64,000 bases of DNA from Caballeronia arvi (GCF_001544695.2 NZ_FCOM02000010.1:124001-188000); one strand, 5' to 3'; positions 8,671 through 18,788 are shown, counted from the first letter of the stretch. Made by a program: numbers and translations. The notes: generated by a model from the sequence alone, not told the origin.

Positions 8671-11125
8671 GCAGACGGCCGCAACGACAGCGGCCGCATC
8701 CGCGGGCATCACGCTGCCCGGCATGGAAGCCATTGCGCAAAGCGAAGACATCGCCTGGTCGAAAGCGCCCTGCCGCTTCTGCGGCACGGGATGCGGCGTG
8801 GTCGTCGGCGTGAAGGCCAATCGCGTCGTCGCGACGCAGGCGGACCCGCAGGCGGAAGTCAATCGCGGGCTCAACTGCGTGAAGGGCTATTTCCTCTCGA
8901 AGATCATGTATGGCCAGGACCGCCTGACCACGCCGCTCATGCGCATGAAAGGCGGCAAGTTCGACAAGAACGGCGAGTTCGCGCCCGTATCGTGGGATAC
9001 CGCTTTCAACGTGATGGCCGAGCAGTTCAAGCGCGTGCTGAAGGAGAAAGGGCCGACCGCCATCGGCATGTTCGGCTCGGGGCAATGGACCGTCTGGGAA
9101 GGCTATGCCGGCGTCAAGCTGATGAAGGCGGGCTTTCGCAGCAACAATCTCGATCCGAACGCGCGGCACTGCATGGCCTCCGCCGTGACCGGCTTCATGC
9201 GCACCTTCGGCATGGACGAGCCGATGGGCTGCTACGACGACATCGAGGAAACCGATGCCTTCGTGCTCTGGGGCTCGAACATGGCGGAGATGCATCCGGT
9301 GTTGTGGACACGGGTGACGGGGCGGCGGCTGTCGGACCCGAACGTACGCGTCGTCACGCTGTCGACGTTCGAGCATCGCTCGTTCGATCTCGCCGACGAA
9401 ACCATCATTTTCACGCCGCAGTCCGATCTCGCGATCATGAATTACATCGCGAACTACATCATCAAGAACGGCAAGGTGAACAAGGATTTCGTCGATAAGC
9501 ACACCGTCTTCAAGAAGGGCAATACGGATATCGGTTACGGGCTGCGGCCCGATCATCCGCTGCAGAAAGCGGCGAAGAACGCGAACGATCCGAACGGCTC
9601 GCAGCCGTGCACCTTCGACGATTACGCGAAGCTGGTCTCGCGCTACGACGCGGCCTATGTCACGAAGCTGTCCGGCGTACCGAAGAACAAGCTCGATCAG
9701 CTCGCGGAGCTGTACGCGGACCCGAAGACGAGAGTTGTGTCCTTCTGGACGATGGGCTTTAATCAGCACACGCGCGGCACGTGGGCCAACAACATGGTCT
9801 ACAACCTGCACCTGCTGACGGGCAAGATCGCGACGCCGGGCAACAGCCCGTTCTCGCTGACCGGACAGCCCTCCGCGTGCGGCACGGCGCGCGAAGTCGG
9901 CACGTTCTCGCATCGCCTGCCCGCCGACATGGTCGTGACCAACCCGAAGCATCGCGAGGAAGCGGAGCACATCTGGAAGCTGCCGGAGGGCACGATTCCC
10001 GACAAACCGGGCTTTCACGCCGTGCTGCAAAACCGCATGCTGCACGACGGCAAGCTCAACGCTTACTGGGTGATGGTCAACAACAACATGCAGGCCGGCG
10101 TGAACATCAACAACGAAGGGCTGCCGGGTTATCGGAAGGACACGAATTTCGTCGTCGTGTCGGATGTGTATCCGACCGTCACGGCGGTGGCCGCCGACAT
10201 GATCCTGCCGTCGGCGATGTGGGTCGAGAAGGAAGGCGCGTATGGCAACGCCGAGCGCCGCACGCAGTTCTGGCATCAACTCGTCAGCGCGCCCGGCGAT
10301 GCGCGTTCGGACCTGTGGCAGATCGTCGAGTTTTCGAAGCGTTTCAAGGTCGAGGAAGTGTGGCCCGCCGAGCTCATCGCGAAGAAGCCGGAATACAAGG
10401 GCAAGACGCTCTACGACGTGCTGTATCGCAACGGGCAGGTCGACAAATTCCCGGCGTCGCAGGAAGACGCGAAGTATCGCAACGACGAAGCCAAGGCGTT
10501 CGGCTTCTATATCCAGAAGGGTCTGTTCGAGGAATACGCGAGCTTCGGCCGCGGACACGGCCACGATCTCGCGCCGTTCGACGACTATCACAAGGCGCGC
10601 GGGCTGCGCTGGCCGGTGGTGAACGGCAAGGAGACGCTGCGGCGCTACAAGGAAGGCTCCGATCCTTACGTGAAAGCCGGCACCGGCTGGCAGTTCTACG
10701 GCAACCCGGACGGCCGCGCGGTGATCTGGGCGCTGCCTTACGAGCCGCCCGCCGAATCGCCGGACAAGGAATATCCGTTCTGGCTCGCGACCGGACGCGT
10801 GCTCGAACACTGGCATTCCGGATCGATGACTCGGCGCGTGCCCGAGCTCTATCGCGCGTTTCCGAATGCGGTGTGCTTCATGCATCCCGACGACGCGAAG
10901 GCGCTCGGCATCCGGCGTGGCGTCGAAGTGCGCGTGATCTCGCGGCGCGGCGAAATGCGCACGCGCATCGAGACGCGCGGCCGTGACAAACCGCCGCGCG
11001 GGCTCGTGTTCGTACCGTGGTTCGATTCGAGCCAGCTCATCAACAAAGTGACGCTCGACGCCACCGATCCGATCTCGTTCCAGACCGACTTCAAGAAGTG
11101 CGCGGTCAAGATCGTCAGGGTCTAG
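8642..11125 (+). CDS. napA: Periplasmic nitrate reductase catalytic subunit NapA
   Basis: Molybdenum bis-MGD enzyme reducing nitrate to nitrite in the periplasm with electrons from NapB/NapC. 827 residues, the usual length. A twin-arginine signal (TRRAFIK at residues 4-10) is followed by Ala-rich signal sequence. The [4Fe-4S] ligands are C44, C47, C51 and C79; the molybdenum-binding cysteine is C177 in ARHCMASA. The C-terminal molydopterin dinucleotide-binding domain starts near residue 715 ([15 protein letters not shown]). No key residue is missing, so the reductase itself looks intact. Confidence 0.97.
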   Translation: MKLTRRAFIKQTAATTAAASAGITLPGMEAIAQSEDIAWSKAPCRFCGTGCGVVVGVKANRVVATQADPQAEVNRGLNCVKGYFLSKIMYGQDRLTTPLMRMKGGKFDKNGEFAPVSWDTAFNVMAEQFKRVLKEKGPTAIGMFGSGQWTVWEGYAGVKLMKAGFRSNNLDPNARHCMASAVTGFMRTFGMDEPMGCYDDIEETDAFVLWGSNMAEMHPVLWTRVTGRRLSDPNVRVVTLSTFEHRSFDLADETIIFTPQSDLAIMNYIANYIIKNGKVNKDFVDKHTVFKKGNTDIGYGLRPDHPLQKAAKNANDPNGSQPCTFDDYAKLVSRYDAAYVTKLSGVPKNKLDQLAELYADPKTRVVSFWTMGFNQHTRGTWANNMVYNLHLLTGKIATPGNSPFSLTGQPSACGTAREVGTFSHRLPADMVVTNPKHREEAEHIWKLPEGTIPDKPGFHAVLQNRMLHDGKLNAYWVMVNNNMQAGVNINNEGLPGYRKDTNFVVVSDVYPTVTAVAADMILPSAMWVEKEGAYGNAERRTQFWHQLVSAPGDARSDLWQIVEFSKRFKVEEVWPAELIAKKPEYKGKTLYDVLYRNGQVDKFPASQEDAKYRNDEAKAFGFYIQKGLFEEYASFGRGHGHDLAPFDDYHKARGLRWPVVNGKETLRRYKEGSDPYVKAGTGWQFYGNPDGRAVIWALPYEPPAESPDKEYPFWLATGRVLEHWHSGSMTRRVPELYRAFPNAVCFMHPDDAKALGIRRGVEVRVISRRGEMRTRIETRGRDKPPRGLVFVPWFDSSQLINKVTLDATDPISFQTDFKKCAVKIVRV

Positions 11126-11134
11126 GAGCACGCC

Positions 11135-11620
11135 ATGCGCACGTTCTTCGCCGCCGTCATTGCATCGCTGGTCGCGCTGGCCGCGCTTGCGATTGCGCAG
11201 CCCACGGTCCCGCCCATGCAGTTTCATGATTCGCTGCGCGGCACGACGCCGCTCAACGAGGAGCCGAAGGCGCCGCTCATCGCGCCGACCGAAAACAAGG
11301 ATGTGATTCGCGGCCTCAACTACGCACAGCAGCCGCCGACGATCCCGCACAAGATCGACAACTATCAGCTCGACAAGAACGCGAACCGCTGTCTCGCGTG
11401 TCACGCGCGCAGCCGCGCCGAGGAGAGCGGCGCGGTGCCGGTCGCGGTGTCGCATTACATCGATCGCGACGGCCTGGTGTCCGGGCATCTGTCGCCGCGC
11501 CGCTATTTCTGCACGCAGTGTCACGTCCCGCAAGCGGATACGAAGCTGCTGATCGGTAATTCGTTCGTCGCCGTCGAAGATATCAAGCAGCCGGCGTCCA
11601 AGAACCCACAAAGAAAATAA
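11135..11620 (+). CDS. napB: Dihaem cytochrome c NapB, nitrate reductase electron-transfer subunit
   Basis: A 161-residue periplasmic protein with an N-terminal signal peptide (about residues 1-21) and two CxxCH haem c motifs at C86-H90 (CLACH) and C126-H130 (CTQCH). It passes electrons from NapC to NapA. It lies nine bases after napA and six before napC, in one operon. Covalent haem attachment depends on a cytochrome c maturation system, which is why the frameshift in ccmF downstream is relevant to this gene. Confidence 0.95.
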   Translation: MRTFFAAVIASLVALAALAIAQPTVPPMQFHDSLRGTTPLNEEPKAPLIAPTENKDVIRGLNYAQQPPTIPHKIDNYQLDKNANRCLACHARSRAEESGAVPVAVSHYIDRDGLVSGHLSPRRYFCTQCHVPQADTKLLIGNSFVAVEDIKQPASKNPQRK

Positions 11621-11626
11621 AGAATC

Positions 11627-12232
11627 ATGCGCGAACTGATCAAGCGCTACTGGATCACCATCCGAAGGCCGAGCCTGTATTACAGCCTCGGCTTTCTGAC
11701 GCTGGGCGGCTTCGTCGCGGGCGTGATCTTCTGGGGCGCCTTCAACACGGCGATGGAACTCACCAATACCGAAGTCTTCTGCACCGGCTGCCACGAGATG
11801 CGCGACAACACGTTTGCCGAACTGAAGAACACGATCCACTTCAGCAATCGCTCGGGCTTCCACGCGAAGTGCTCGGACTGCCACGTCCCGCATCAGTGGA
11901 CGGACAAGATCGCGCGCAAGATGCAGGCGTCGAAGGAAGTGTGGGCGAAGATCTTCGGCGTCGTGAACACGCGCGAGAAATTTCTCGACAAGCGGCTCGA
12001 ACTGGCCGAGCACGAATGGGCGCGCTTCAAGGCGAACGATTCACTCGAATGCCGCAACTGCCATTCGTTCGAGTACATGGATTTCACGCGCCAGAGCCCA
12101 CGCGCGCAGGAAGCGCATCAGCGTTTTGTGGAGACGGGCGAGAAGACGTGCATCGACTGCCACAAGGGTATCGCGCATGAATTGCCGAACATGGTGAAGG
12201 CCGAGGAGAAGGAGGGCAGCAAGAGGAAGTAG
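11627..12232 (+). CDS. napC: Tetrahaem cytochrome c quinol dehydrogenase NapC
   Basis: A 201-residue NapC/NirT family protein anchored by one N-terminal helix (residues about 18-40), with the haem domain in the periplasm. Four CxxCH motifs are present at residues 52-56 (CTGCH), 82-86 (CSDCH), 142-146 (CRNCH) and 175-179 (CIDCH). It oxidises membrane quinol and feeds NapB. The operon lacks napF, napG and napH, so this is the compact napEDABC type. It is followed after 24 bases by ccmA. Confidence 0.96.
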   Translation: MRELIKRYWITIRRPSLYYSLGFLTLGGFVAGVIFWGAFNTAMELTNTEVFCTGCHEMRDNTFAELKNTIHFSNRSGFHAKCSDCHVPHQWTDKIARKMQASKEVWAKIFGVVNTREKFLDKRLELAEHEWARFKANDSLECRNCHSFEYMDFTRQSPRAQEAHQRFVETGEKTCIDCHKGIAHELPNMVKAEEKEGSKRK

Positions 12233-12256
12233 ATCACGTCAGAGGAGACGAACCCG

Positions 12257-12880
12257 ATGCTCAGCGCCCGGCAACTCGACGTCATGCGCGGCAGCCGCAC
12301 CATCGTGGCCGGCGTGGATCTGTGCGTCGATGGCGGCGCGGCGCTGCTCATCCACGGCGCGAACGGCAGCGGCAAGAGTTCGCTGATCGCCGCGCTCGCG
12401 GGCTTGTTACCGCCCGCCGCGGGCAGCGTGTCGTGGCGCGGCGCGAATGTGCGCGACGATCCCGTGCGCTTTCGGCGCGAGCTCGCGTGGCTCGGTCATG
12501 CAGATGGCTTCAACGGCGAACTGACGGTCGCGGAGAATCTTCGCTTCGCCGCGTTGCTCGGCGCTGGTGTGGCGCATGTCGATGAGCGCAACGTCCTCGA
12601 CGGCGCCGGTGTGCTGCCGCTCATGCGAACGCGCCTGAATCGACTGTCGCAAGGGCAGCGAAGGCGTGTAGCGCTCGCGCGCCTCGTGCTCGCGGGCAAA
12701 CCGCTCTGGCTGCTCGACGAACCCACCGAAGCCATCGACGATGCCGGCGCGCTCTGGTTCGCCGCGTGCATCGACGATCATCTGCGCGCAGGCGGCATGC
12801 TCGTCGCGACGACGCATCGGCCGCTCAGCGTCGATGCAAAGCGCACACGGCATCTGCATCTCGAACGGAGCGCGGCATGA
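12257..12880 (+). CDS. ccmA: Cytochrome c biogenesis ATP-binding protein CcmA
   Basis: A 207-residue ABC ATPase of System I cytochrome c maturation, working with CcmB to release holo-CcmE from CcmC. Walker A is at 34-42 (GANGSGKSS), the signature is LSQGQRRR, and Walker B is LWLLDEPTEAID. A GAGGAG ribosome site precedes it. The stop overlaps the ccmB start by four bases (ATGA). The link to nap upstream resembles the enterobacterial nap-ccm arrangement. Confidence 0.94.
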   Translation: MLSARQLDVMRGSRTIVAGVDLCVDGGAALLIHGANGSGKSSLIAALAGLLPPAAGSVSWRGANVRDDPVRFRRELAWLGHADGFNGELTVAENLRFAALLGAGVAHVDERNVLDGAGVLPLMRTRLNRLSQGQRRRVALARLVLAGKPLWLLDEPTEAIDDAGALWFAACIDDHLRAGGMLVATTHRPLSVDAKRTRHLHLERSAA

Positions 12881-13539
12881 TCGCGCTTCAGGTGATCCGC
12901 CGCGAACTGATCCTCAACTGGCGCTCGCGCACGGTGACGTTGTCCGTGCTGCTGTTTTTCGTGCTCGCGTCGAGCCTGTTTCCGCTCGGCATCGGTCCCG
13001 ATCCGAAGCTGCTGCACGCGATCGCGCCGGGCGTGCTGTGGGTCACCGCCCTGTTCGCGGCGCTGCTTTCGGCGGGCCAGCTCTTCAGCAACGACTTCGC
13101 GAGCGGCGCGCTCGAACAGATGCTGCTTTCGCCGCAGCCGCTCGCGGGCATCGTGCTCGGCAAGATCGCCGCGCACTGGCTGACGACGGGTCTCGCGCTC
13201 GTCGTGATCGCGCCGGTCGTGGCGCTGGAATATGGGCTCGATGCGCGCACCATCGTCATGCTGATGGCGTCGCTTCTGATCGGCACGCCGCTGCTGTCGC
13301 TGATCGGCTCGATGGGCGCCGCGCTCACGCTCGGCGTGCGCGGCGGCAGCGTCGTGCTCGCGCTGCTGATCCTGCCGCTCTATGTGCCGGTGCTCGTGTT
13401 CGGCGTCGGCGCGGCCGATCCCGCCGCGAGCGCCGCATGGTCCAGCGCGAATTTCTCGCTGCTCGCGGCGGCGCTGTGCGTCGCGCTCTGGCTGTGCCCT
13501 TGGGCCAGCGCAGCGGCCTTGCGCATCTCGATGGAATAG
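12877..13539 (+). CDS. ccmB: Haem exporter membrane protein CcmB
   Basis: A 220-residue integral membrane protein with about six hydrophobic segments, starting MIALQVIRRELILNWRSR, typical of CcmB. It partners CcmA in the CcmABCD complex. The start at 12877 overlaps the ccmA stop. The conserved FNNDFASGALEQMLLSP-like stretch (here FSNDFASGALEQMLLS) is present. No anomalies seen. Confidence 0.93.
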   Translation: MIALQVIRRELILNWRSRTVTLSVLLFFVLASSLFPLGIGPDPKLLHAIAPGVLWVTALFAALLSAGQLFSNDFASGALEQMLLSPQPLAGIVLGKIAAHWLTTGLALVVIAPVVALEYGLDARTIVMLMASLLIGTPLLSLIGSMGAALTLGVRGGSVVLALLILPLYVPVLVFGVGAADPAASAAWSSANFSLLAAALCVALWLCPWASAAALRISME

Positions 13540-13544
13540 CGCCT

Positions 13545-14285
13545 ATGAACTGGTTCCGCTACGCCTCGCCGCACCGCTTCGAACGCTTCGCCGCGCGCGC
13601 GACGCCGTGGTTCGCGTTCGCGTCGGTGGTGTTCATCGCAGCCGGGCTCGTCGTCGGGCTCGCCGTCGCGCCCGCCGATGCGCTGCAACGCGACATCTAC
13701 CGCATCATGTTCGTGCACGTGCCCGCCGCGTGGATGTCGATGTTCATCTACCTCGTGATGGCCGCTTACTGCGCGCTGCATCTCGCGACGAACGCCCGCC
13801 TCTCCGCGATGATGGCGCGCGCGCTCGCCCCGACCGGCGCACTCTTCACGGGCATCGCGCTCATTTCCGGCGCGCTGTGGGGCAAGCCGACGTGGGGCAC
13901 GTGGTGGGTGTGGGACGCGCGCCTGACCTCAGAGCTGATCCTGTTCTTCCTGTATGTCGGCTTTCTTGCGCTGCACGCCGCGATCGACGGGACGCGCCGC
14001 GCCGATCGTGCGTGTTCGGTGCTCGCGCTGATCGGCGTCGTGAATATCCCGATCATCTATTTTTCCGTGCAGTGGTGGTACACGTTGCATCAGGGGCCGT
14101 CGCTGGGTTTCGGCAGCGGCGTGTCGATGACGACGTCGATGGCATGCGGCATCGTCGTGATGACGGCCGGCTTCTGGTCGTACGCGATCGCCATTGCGCT
14201 CGCCCGCGTGCGCGTCATCATGCGCGCGGCGCAACGCGTGTCGACGGACGAACGCCCGTCGCGAATCGAGGAACGCACCGCATGA
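13545..14285 (+). CDS. ccmC: Haem handling protein CcmC
   Basis: A 246-residue membrane protein that delivers haem to CcmE. It has six hydrophobic segments and the tryptophan-rich WWD-type motif GTWWVWDARLTSELI on the periplasmic side. The flanking haem-ligand histidines are in MFVHVPAAW and YTLHQGPS. It follows ccmB by five bases and overlaps ccmD by four. Confidence 0.94.
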   Translation: MNWFRYASPHRFERFAARATPWFAFASVVFIAAGLVVGLAVAPADALQRDIYRIMFVHVPAAWMSMFIYLVMAAYCALHLATNARLSAMMARALAPTGALFTGIALISGALWGKPTWGTWWVWDARLTSELILFFLYVGFLALHAAIDGTRRADRACSVLALIGVVNIPIIYFSVQWWYTLHQGPSLGFGSGVSMTTSMACGIVVMTAGFWSYAIAIALARVRVIMRAAQRVSTDERPSRIEERTA

Positions 14286-14410
14286 ACATCCTGACGATGC
14301 TCACCGACAATCCGATTTTGTGTGCCGCGCTTGCGATCACGTTTTCGCTGATGGGCGTGGAAGCGTGGCTCGTGCGCCGCGCACTGCGCGAACCGGAGTT
14401 GCGCCGATGA
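14282..14410 (+). CDS. ccmD: Small membrane protein CcmD
   Basis: A 42-residue protein (MNILTMLTDNPILCAALA at the start) with one transmembrane helix and a basic cytoplasmic tail containing RRALRE. CcmD helps release holo-CcmE from the CcmABC complex. It overlaps both neighbours by four bases (ATGA on each side), so it is a true part of the operon despite its size. Confidence 0.85.
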   Translation: MNILTMLTDNPILCAALAITFSLMGVEAWLVRRALREPELRR

Positions 14411-14862
14411 AGGCGCGCCATCGCAGGCTCGGATTCATCGCGCTGGGTGTCGCGAGCGCGGGGCTCGCGTGCGCGTTCGTGCTCAATGCGTTCCGCGCCA
14501 ACGTGATGTTCTTCGTGAGCCCGAGCCAGATCGCGTCGCACGAAGAGACGCGCACGCAGCGCTTCCGGCTCGGCGGTCTCGTCGAACGCGGCTCGCTCGT
14601 GCGGGATGCGGACGGGTGCACCGTCACGTTCGTCGTCACCGATGGACGCGCATCCACTCCCGTTACCTACAGCGGATCGCTGCCCGATCTGTTTCGCGAA
14701 GGCAGCGGCGTCGTCGCGCAAGGCGCGCTCGACGGCGACGGACGCTTCCACGCCGACGAAGTCCTCGCGAAGCACGACGAAAAGTACACGCCGCCGCAGC
14801 TCGAACGGGCGCTGCGCGAGGTGCGCGCATCGACAGAGACGAGCACAGGAACGCGCCGATGA
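14407..14862 (+). CDS. ccmE: Periplasmic haem chaperone CcmE
   Basis: A 151-residue membrane-anchored haem chaperone. An N-terminal anchor (residues about 9-28) is followed by an OB-fold domain. The covalent haem-binding histidine is H123 in LAKHDEKY, with the conserved HxxxY tyrosine at 127. Ends overlap ccmD and ccmF by four bases. It looks fully functional. Confidence 0.94.
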   Translation: MKARHRRLGFIALGVASAGLACAFVLNAFRANVMFFVSPSQIASHEETRTQRFRLGGLVERGSLVRDADGCTVTFVVTDGRASTPVTYSGSLPDLFREGSGVVAQGALDGDGRFHADEVLAKHDEKYTPPQLERALREVRASTETSTGTRR

Positions 14863-16815
14863 TTCCCGAGCTCGGCCACTTCGCGCTGATTCTCGCGATG
14901 CTGCTCGCGCTCGTCGCCGGCGTTGTACCGATGCTCGGCGCGCGTCTTTCCATCGAGCGATGGATGCGCGTCGCCGCGCCCGCCGCGTGCGGGCAGTTCG
15001 TCTTCGTCGCGATTGCGTTCGCGTGTCTCGCGGCGTCGTTTCTCGGCGACGATTTCTCCGTCATCTACGTCGTCGGCAATTCGAATTCGGCGCTGCCGTC
15101 GATCTATCGCTTCACCGCCGTCTGGGGCGGCCACGAAGGTTCGCTGCTGCTCTGGGGGCTGCTGCTGACCTTGTGGATGATCGCCATCGCCGCATTCGCG
15201 CGGCGCCTGCCGCTGCCCTTCGCCGCGCGCGTGCTCGGCGTGATGAGCTGGATCGACGCGGGCTTTCTGCTCTTCATGCTGCTGACATCGAATCCGTTCA
15301 CGCGCATCATGCCGCCCGCGATGAACGGCCGCGATCTCAATCCGCTGCTGCAAGATCCCGGCATGGTGATTCATCCGCCGCTGCTGTATATGGGCTATGT
15401 CGGCTTTTCGGTAGCGTTCGCGTTCGCCATCGCCGCGCTGCTCGAAGGCAAGCTCGATGCCGCGTGGGCGCGCGCATCGCGTGCATGGACGCTCGCCGCT
15501 TGGATGTTCCTGACGCTCGGCATCATGCTCGGCAGCGCGTGGGCGTACTACGAGCTCGGCTGGGGTGGATGGTGGTTCTGGGACCCGGTCGAGAACGCGT
15601 CGTTCATGCCGTGGCTCGTCGGCACGGCGCTGATCCATTCGCTCGCCGCCACCGCCAAGCGCGGCGCCTTCCGCGCGTGGAGCGCGCTGCTCGCGATCTG
15701 CGCGTTTTCGCTTTCGCTGCTCGGCACGTTTCTCGTGCGCTCGGGCGTCGTAACGTCGGTGCATGGATTCGCGTCCGATCCGGCGCGCGGCGTCTTCATT
15801 CTCGCGCTGCTCGCGCTGTTCTCGGGCGGCGGGCTCGCGCTCTTCGCGTGGCGCGCGCCGCGTGCGGCATCGGCCGTGGGATTCGAGCCGGTATCGCGCG
15901 AGGCGCTGCTCCTGTCGAACAATCTGCTGATGCTCGTCGCCGCGGCGTCGGTGATGCTCGGCACGCTCTACCCGATGGCAGCTCGACGCGCTCAATCTCG
16001 ACAAGATTTCCGTCGGCGCACCGTACTTCGACAGCGTGTTCGTCCCGCTGATGACGCCCGCCATCTTCCTGATGGGCGTCGGGCCGCTCGCGCGCTGGAA
16101 AGCCGCGCGTCTGCCGGACATCGCGGTGCGACTGCGCTGGGCCGCGCTCGTGAGCGTCGGCACGGCGTTCCTGCCCGGCGTGTCGCGCCCGCTCGTGAGT
16201 CTCGGCTTTCTGCTCGCCGCGTGGACCTTCACGACGATCGCGACGAGCGTGATCGAGCGCGTCGTCAGAGGCAGGCAGCGCGTGCGGCTCGCGACTATCG
16301 GCATGTGGCTCGCGCATGCGGGCATCGGCGTGTTCATCGTCGGCGTGACGATGGTGAAAGGCTTTCCCGTCGAACGCGATGCGCGCCTCGTGCCAGGCGG
16401 CAGCGTCGATGCGGGCGGCTATCGCTTTCGTCTCGACGGCGTGCGCGCGATCGACGGCCCGAACTATCGCGCGACACGGGCGACGATCACCGTGACGCGC
16501 GACGGCCGGCCGATCTCGACGCTCTATCCCGAAAAACGCGAATTCCTCGTCTCGAACATGCCGACGACGGAAGCCGCCATCGATCGCGGCGTGCTGCGCG
16601 ATCTCTACGTCGCGCTGGATCAGCCGGCGGGCGGGAACGCGTGGACCGTGCGCATCCAGATCAAGCCGTTCGTGCGCTGGATCTGGGGCGGCTGCATCCT
16701 GATGGCGCTGGGCGGCCTGCTCGCCGCGGCGGATCGGCGTTACGCGCGTTTCCGGGCGACGCAGCCGCGGGTGACGACGGTCGTTCAAGAACCCATCGCG
16801 GAGACCGGACGATGA
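14859..16815 (+). pseudogene. ccmF: ccmF, cytochrome c haem lyase subunit, split by a +1 frameshift
   Basis: CcmF is the large membrane subunit of the System I haem lyase (about 650 residues). The first part reads normally from 14859, including the WWD motif GGWWFWDPVENASFMPWL, up to TLYPM ending at 15977. The rest of the family sequence (QLDALNLDKISVGAPYF, then MTPAIFLMGVGPL and onward) is found one frame over and runs to 16815. Dropping one G of the GG at 15977-15978 restores a 651-residue CcmF. In the shifted frame no stop is met before the end of ccmG at 17360, so ribosomes that do not correct would make a CcmF-nonsense-CcmG fusion. It may be a sequencing error or a true mutation; the sequence alone cannot decide. 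Confidence 0.88.
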
Positions 16816-17360
16816 AGCGCTTCCTCATTCCGCTCGTCCCGCTCGTCGTCTTCGGGGTGCTGGTCGCGGTGCTCGCGGCGGGATTGCGGCACGATCCGCG
16901 CCGATTGCCTTCGGCGCTCATCGGCAAACCCGCGCCCGCGTTCGATCTGCCGCGTCTCGATGCCGCGAACCAGACGATGTCCTCCGACGCGCTGCGCGGC
17001 CAGGTGTGGATCCTGAACGTCTGGGCGTCGTGGTGCGAAGCGTGCCGCGACGAGCATCCCGTGCTGATGAACTTCGCGGCGAGCGGCGCGGTGCCCGTGT
17101 ACGGCCTGAACTACGAGGACGAGCGCGAACCCGCGCTGCAATGGCTGGAGACGGCGGGCAATCCGTACGTCGCATCGTTCGTCGATCGCGACGGGCGCAC
17201 GGGCATCGACTATGGCGTGTACGGCGTGCCGGAAACCTTCGTGATCGATCGCGCCGGCGTGGTGCGATATCGGCAGGCCGGGCCGCTCACGCGCGCGTCG
17301 CTGGAACGCGTGATCCTGCCGCTCGTCGGCAAGCTGCAAAAGGAGACGATGCGTGACTAG
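16812..17360 (+). CDS. ccmG: Thiol:disulfide interchange protein CcmG (DsbE)
   Basis: A 182-residue membrane-anchored thioredoxin-like protein of cytochrome c maturation that keeps the apocytochrome CxxCH cysteines reduced. One N-terminal anchor helix (about residues 5-24) is followed by a thioredoxin fold with the active site C75-x-x-C78 (WASWCEAC) and the cis-proline loop GVPETFVID. Its ATG overlaps the ccmF stop by four bases. It is in the same frame as the first part of the broken ccmF. Confidence 0.93.
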   Translation: MKRFLIPLVPLVVFGVLVAVLAAGLRHDPRRLPSALIGKPAPAFDLPRLDAANQTMSSDALRGQVWILNVWASWCEACRDEHPVLMNFAASGAVPVYGLNYEDEREPALQWLETAGNPYVASFVDRDGRTGIDYGVYGVPETFVIDRAGVVRYRQAGPLTRASLERVILPLVGKLQKETMRD

Positions 17361-17736
17361 CCGCTACGCGTTGATTCTTCTTGCGTGCATGGCTTGTGCC
17401 CACGCTCAGGAATCGCCCGAAGACGAACGCGCGCGCCAACTCGCGGAGCGTTTTCGCTGCGTGGTGTGCCAGAACCAGAGTCTCGCCGATTCGAACGCGA
17501 ATCTCGCCGCCGATCTGCGCACGCGCATTCGCGAGCAGGTCGGGCAAGGCGCGAGCGACGAACAGATTCAGACCTACATGGTGCGCCGCTATGGCGACTT
17601 CGTGCTGTATCGGCCGCCGGTGAAGCCGGCGACGTGGGCGTTGTGGTTCGGGCCGTTCGCCGTACTCGCGGCGGGCGCGCTCGCGATGGCGCTGCATATC
17701 CGCCGCGCCCGGCAACGACGGAGCATGAACCGATGA
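17353..17736 (+). CDS. ccmH: Cytochrome c maturation thiol-reductase subunit CcmH
   Basis: A 127-residue protein with a signal peptide, the family active-site motif RCVVCQNQS (C36 and C39) and a C-terminal transmembrane helix (about residues 93-114). It works with CcmG and CcmI to present reduced apocytochrome to the haem lyase. This is the short CcmH form with CcmI as a separate gene. It overlaps ccmG by eight bases and ccmI by four. Confidence 0.93.
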   Translation: MTSRYALILLACMACAHAQESPEDERARQLAERFRCVVCQNQSLADSNANLAADLRTRIREQVGQGASDEQIQTYMVRRYGDFVLYRPPVKPATWALWFGPFAVLAAGALAMALHIRRARQRRSMNR

Positions 17737-18779
17737 TCGCGTTCTGGCTGATCATTGCCGCAATGTTGCTCGGCGCGCTCGCGTGCGTCTTGCCGCCGCT
17801 TTTGCGCACGTCCGCGCGCGGGCCCGGACAAGCGCACGCGGCGTTGGCCGGACTGATGATCGCGCTGATTCCGGCGTCGGCGCTGACGCTGTACATGCGC
17901 ATCGGCGATCCGGTCGCGCTCGCGATGCAGACTGCGCCGCTCGCATCGCCGGATCGACATGCCGACGCACCCGCCTCGATGGAAGCCGCGGTCAGCCGCC
18001 TCGTCGCCCGGCTGCGCGCCGATCCGGACGACGCACCCGGCTGGGCGATGCTCGCGCGCTCCTATATGGCGCTCCAGCGCCCGAGCGATGCTGCGGAGGC
18101 GTACCGCCGCGCTATCGCGCTGAATCCGCGCGATGCCGAACTGCTCGCCGATTACGCCGATGCCCTGGCAAGCGCAAACGGTGGCGATTTCAACGATGCG
18201 GCGCTGAAGGTCATCGACTCGGCGCTTGCGATCGACGCGGATCAGCCGAAGGCGCTCGCGCTGGCGGCATCGGCGGCATTCGACCGTCGCGATTACGCGC
18301 GCGCCATTCATTTCTGGGAGCGGTTGGGCAAGGCGCCGGATCTCGCGCCGCAGATCGCGCAGCAGGCGCAAAAGAATATCGACGAGACGCGTGCGCTCGC
18401 CGCAAAGGGAAGTGATGGTTCGAAGGCGAAGGCGGCTTCGATCGAAGTCCGTGTGCGCCTGAGTCCGGAGCTGGAACAGCGCGTTCGCCCGACGGATACG
18501 GTCTTCGTCTACGCGCTCGCGGACGACGGATCGCGCATGCCGCTCGCCGTGCAGCGCCTGAGCGTGAGCCAGTTGCCCGCGACGGTGCGCCTCGACGATT
18601 CCATGTCGATGACGCCGAACCGCCGTCTCTCCGATTTTTCCCGCATCAGCGTCGATGCGCGCGTGTCGTCGTCGGGACAGGCACGACCCGCGGCGGGCGA
18701 TCTGACGGGATCGAGCGGCGCGGTGTCATCGAAAGACGCGGGCGTCATCGACGTGACAATCGCCGATGTCGTCCGCTGA
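17733..18779 (+). CDS. ccmI: Apocytochrome chaperone CcmI (TPR protein)
   Basis: A 348-residue protein with two N-terminal hydrophobic segments (about residues 2-22 and 38-53) and a periplasmic TPR region (residues about 85-215, e.g. GWAMLARSYMALQRPSDAAEAYRRAI, cited in part). The C-terminal domain (from about 235) is the CcmH/CycH type. It binds the apocytochrome C-terminus. It is the last gene of the ccm operon and ends nine bases from the convergent DUF3079 gene. Confidence 0.9.
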   Translation: MIAFWLIIAAMLLGALACVLPPLLRTSARGPGQAHAALAGLMIALIPASALTLYMRIGDPVALAMQTAPLASPDRHADAPASMEAAVSRLVARLRADPDDAPGWAMLARSYMALQRPSDAAEAYRRAIALNPRDAELLADYADALASANGGDFNDAALKVIDSALAIDADQPKALALAASAAFDRRDYARAIHFWERLGKAPDLAPQIAQQAQKNIDETRALAAKGSDGSKAKAASIEVRVRLSPELEQRVRPTDTVFVYALADDGSRMPLAVQRLSVSQLPATVRLDDSMSMTPNRRLSDFSRISVDARVSSSGQARPAAGDLTGSSGAVSSKDAGVIDVTIADVVR

Positions 18780-18788
18780 TTGCATCGC

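Noticed and set aside
8624..12013. A 1129-codon ORF antisense to napDABC
   Set aside because: It is a GC-bias shadow; the plus strand encodes complete NapA, NapB and NapC with all cofactor motifs.
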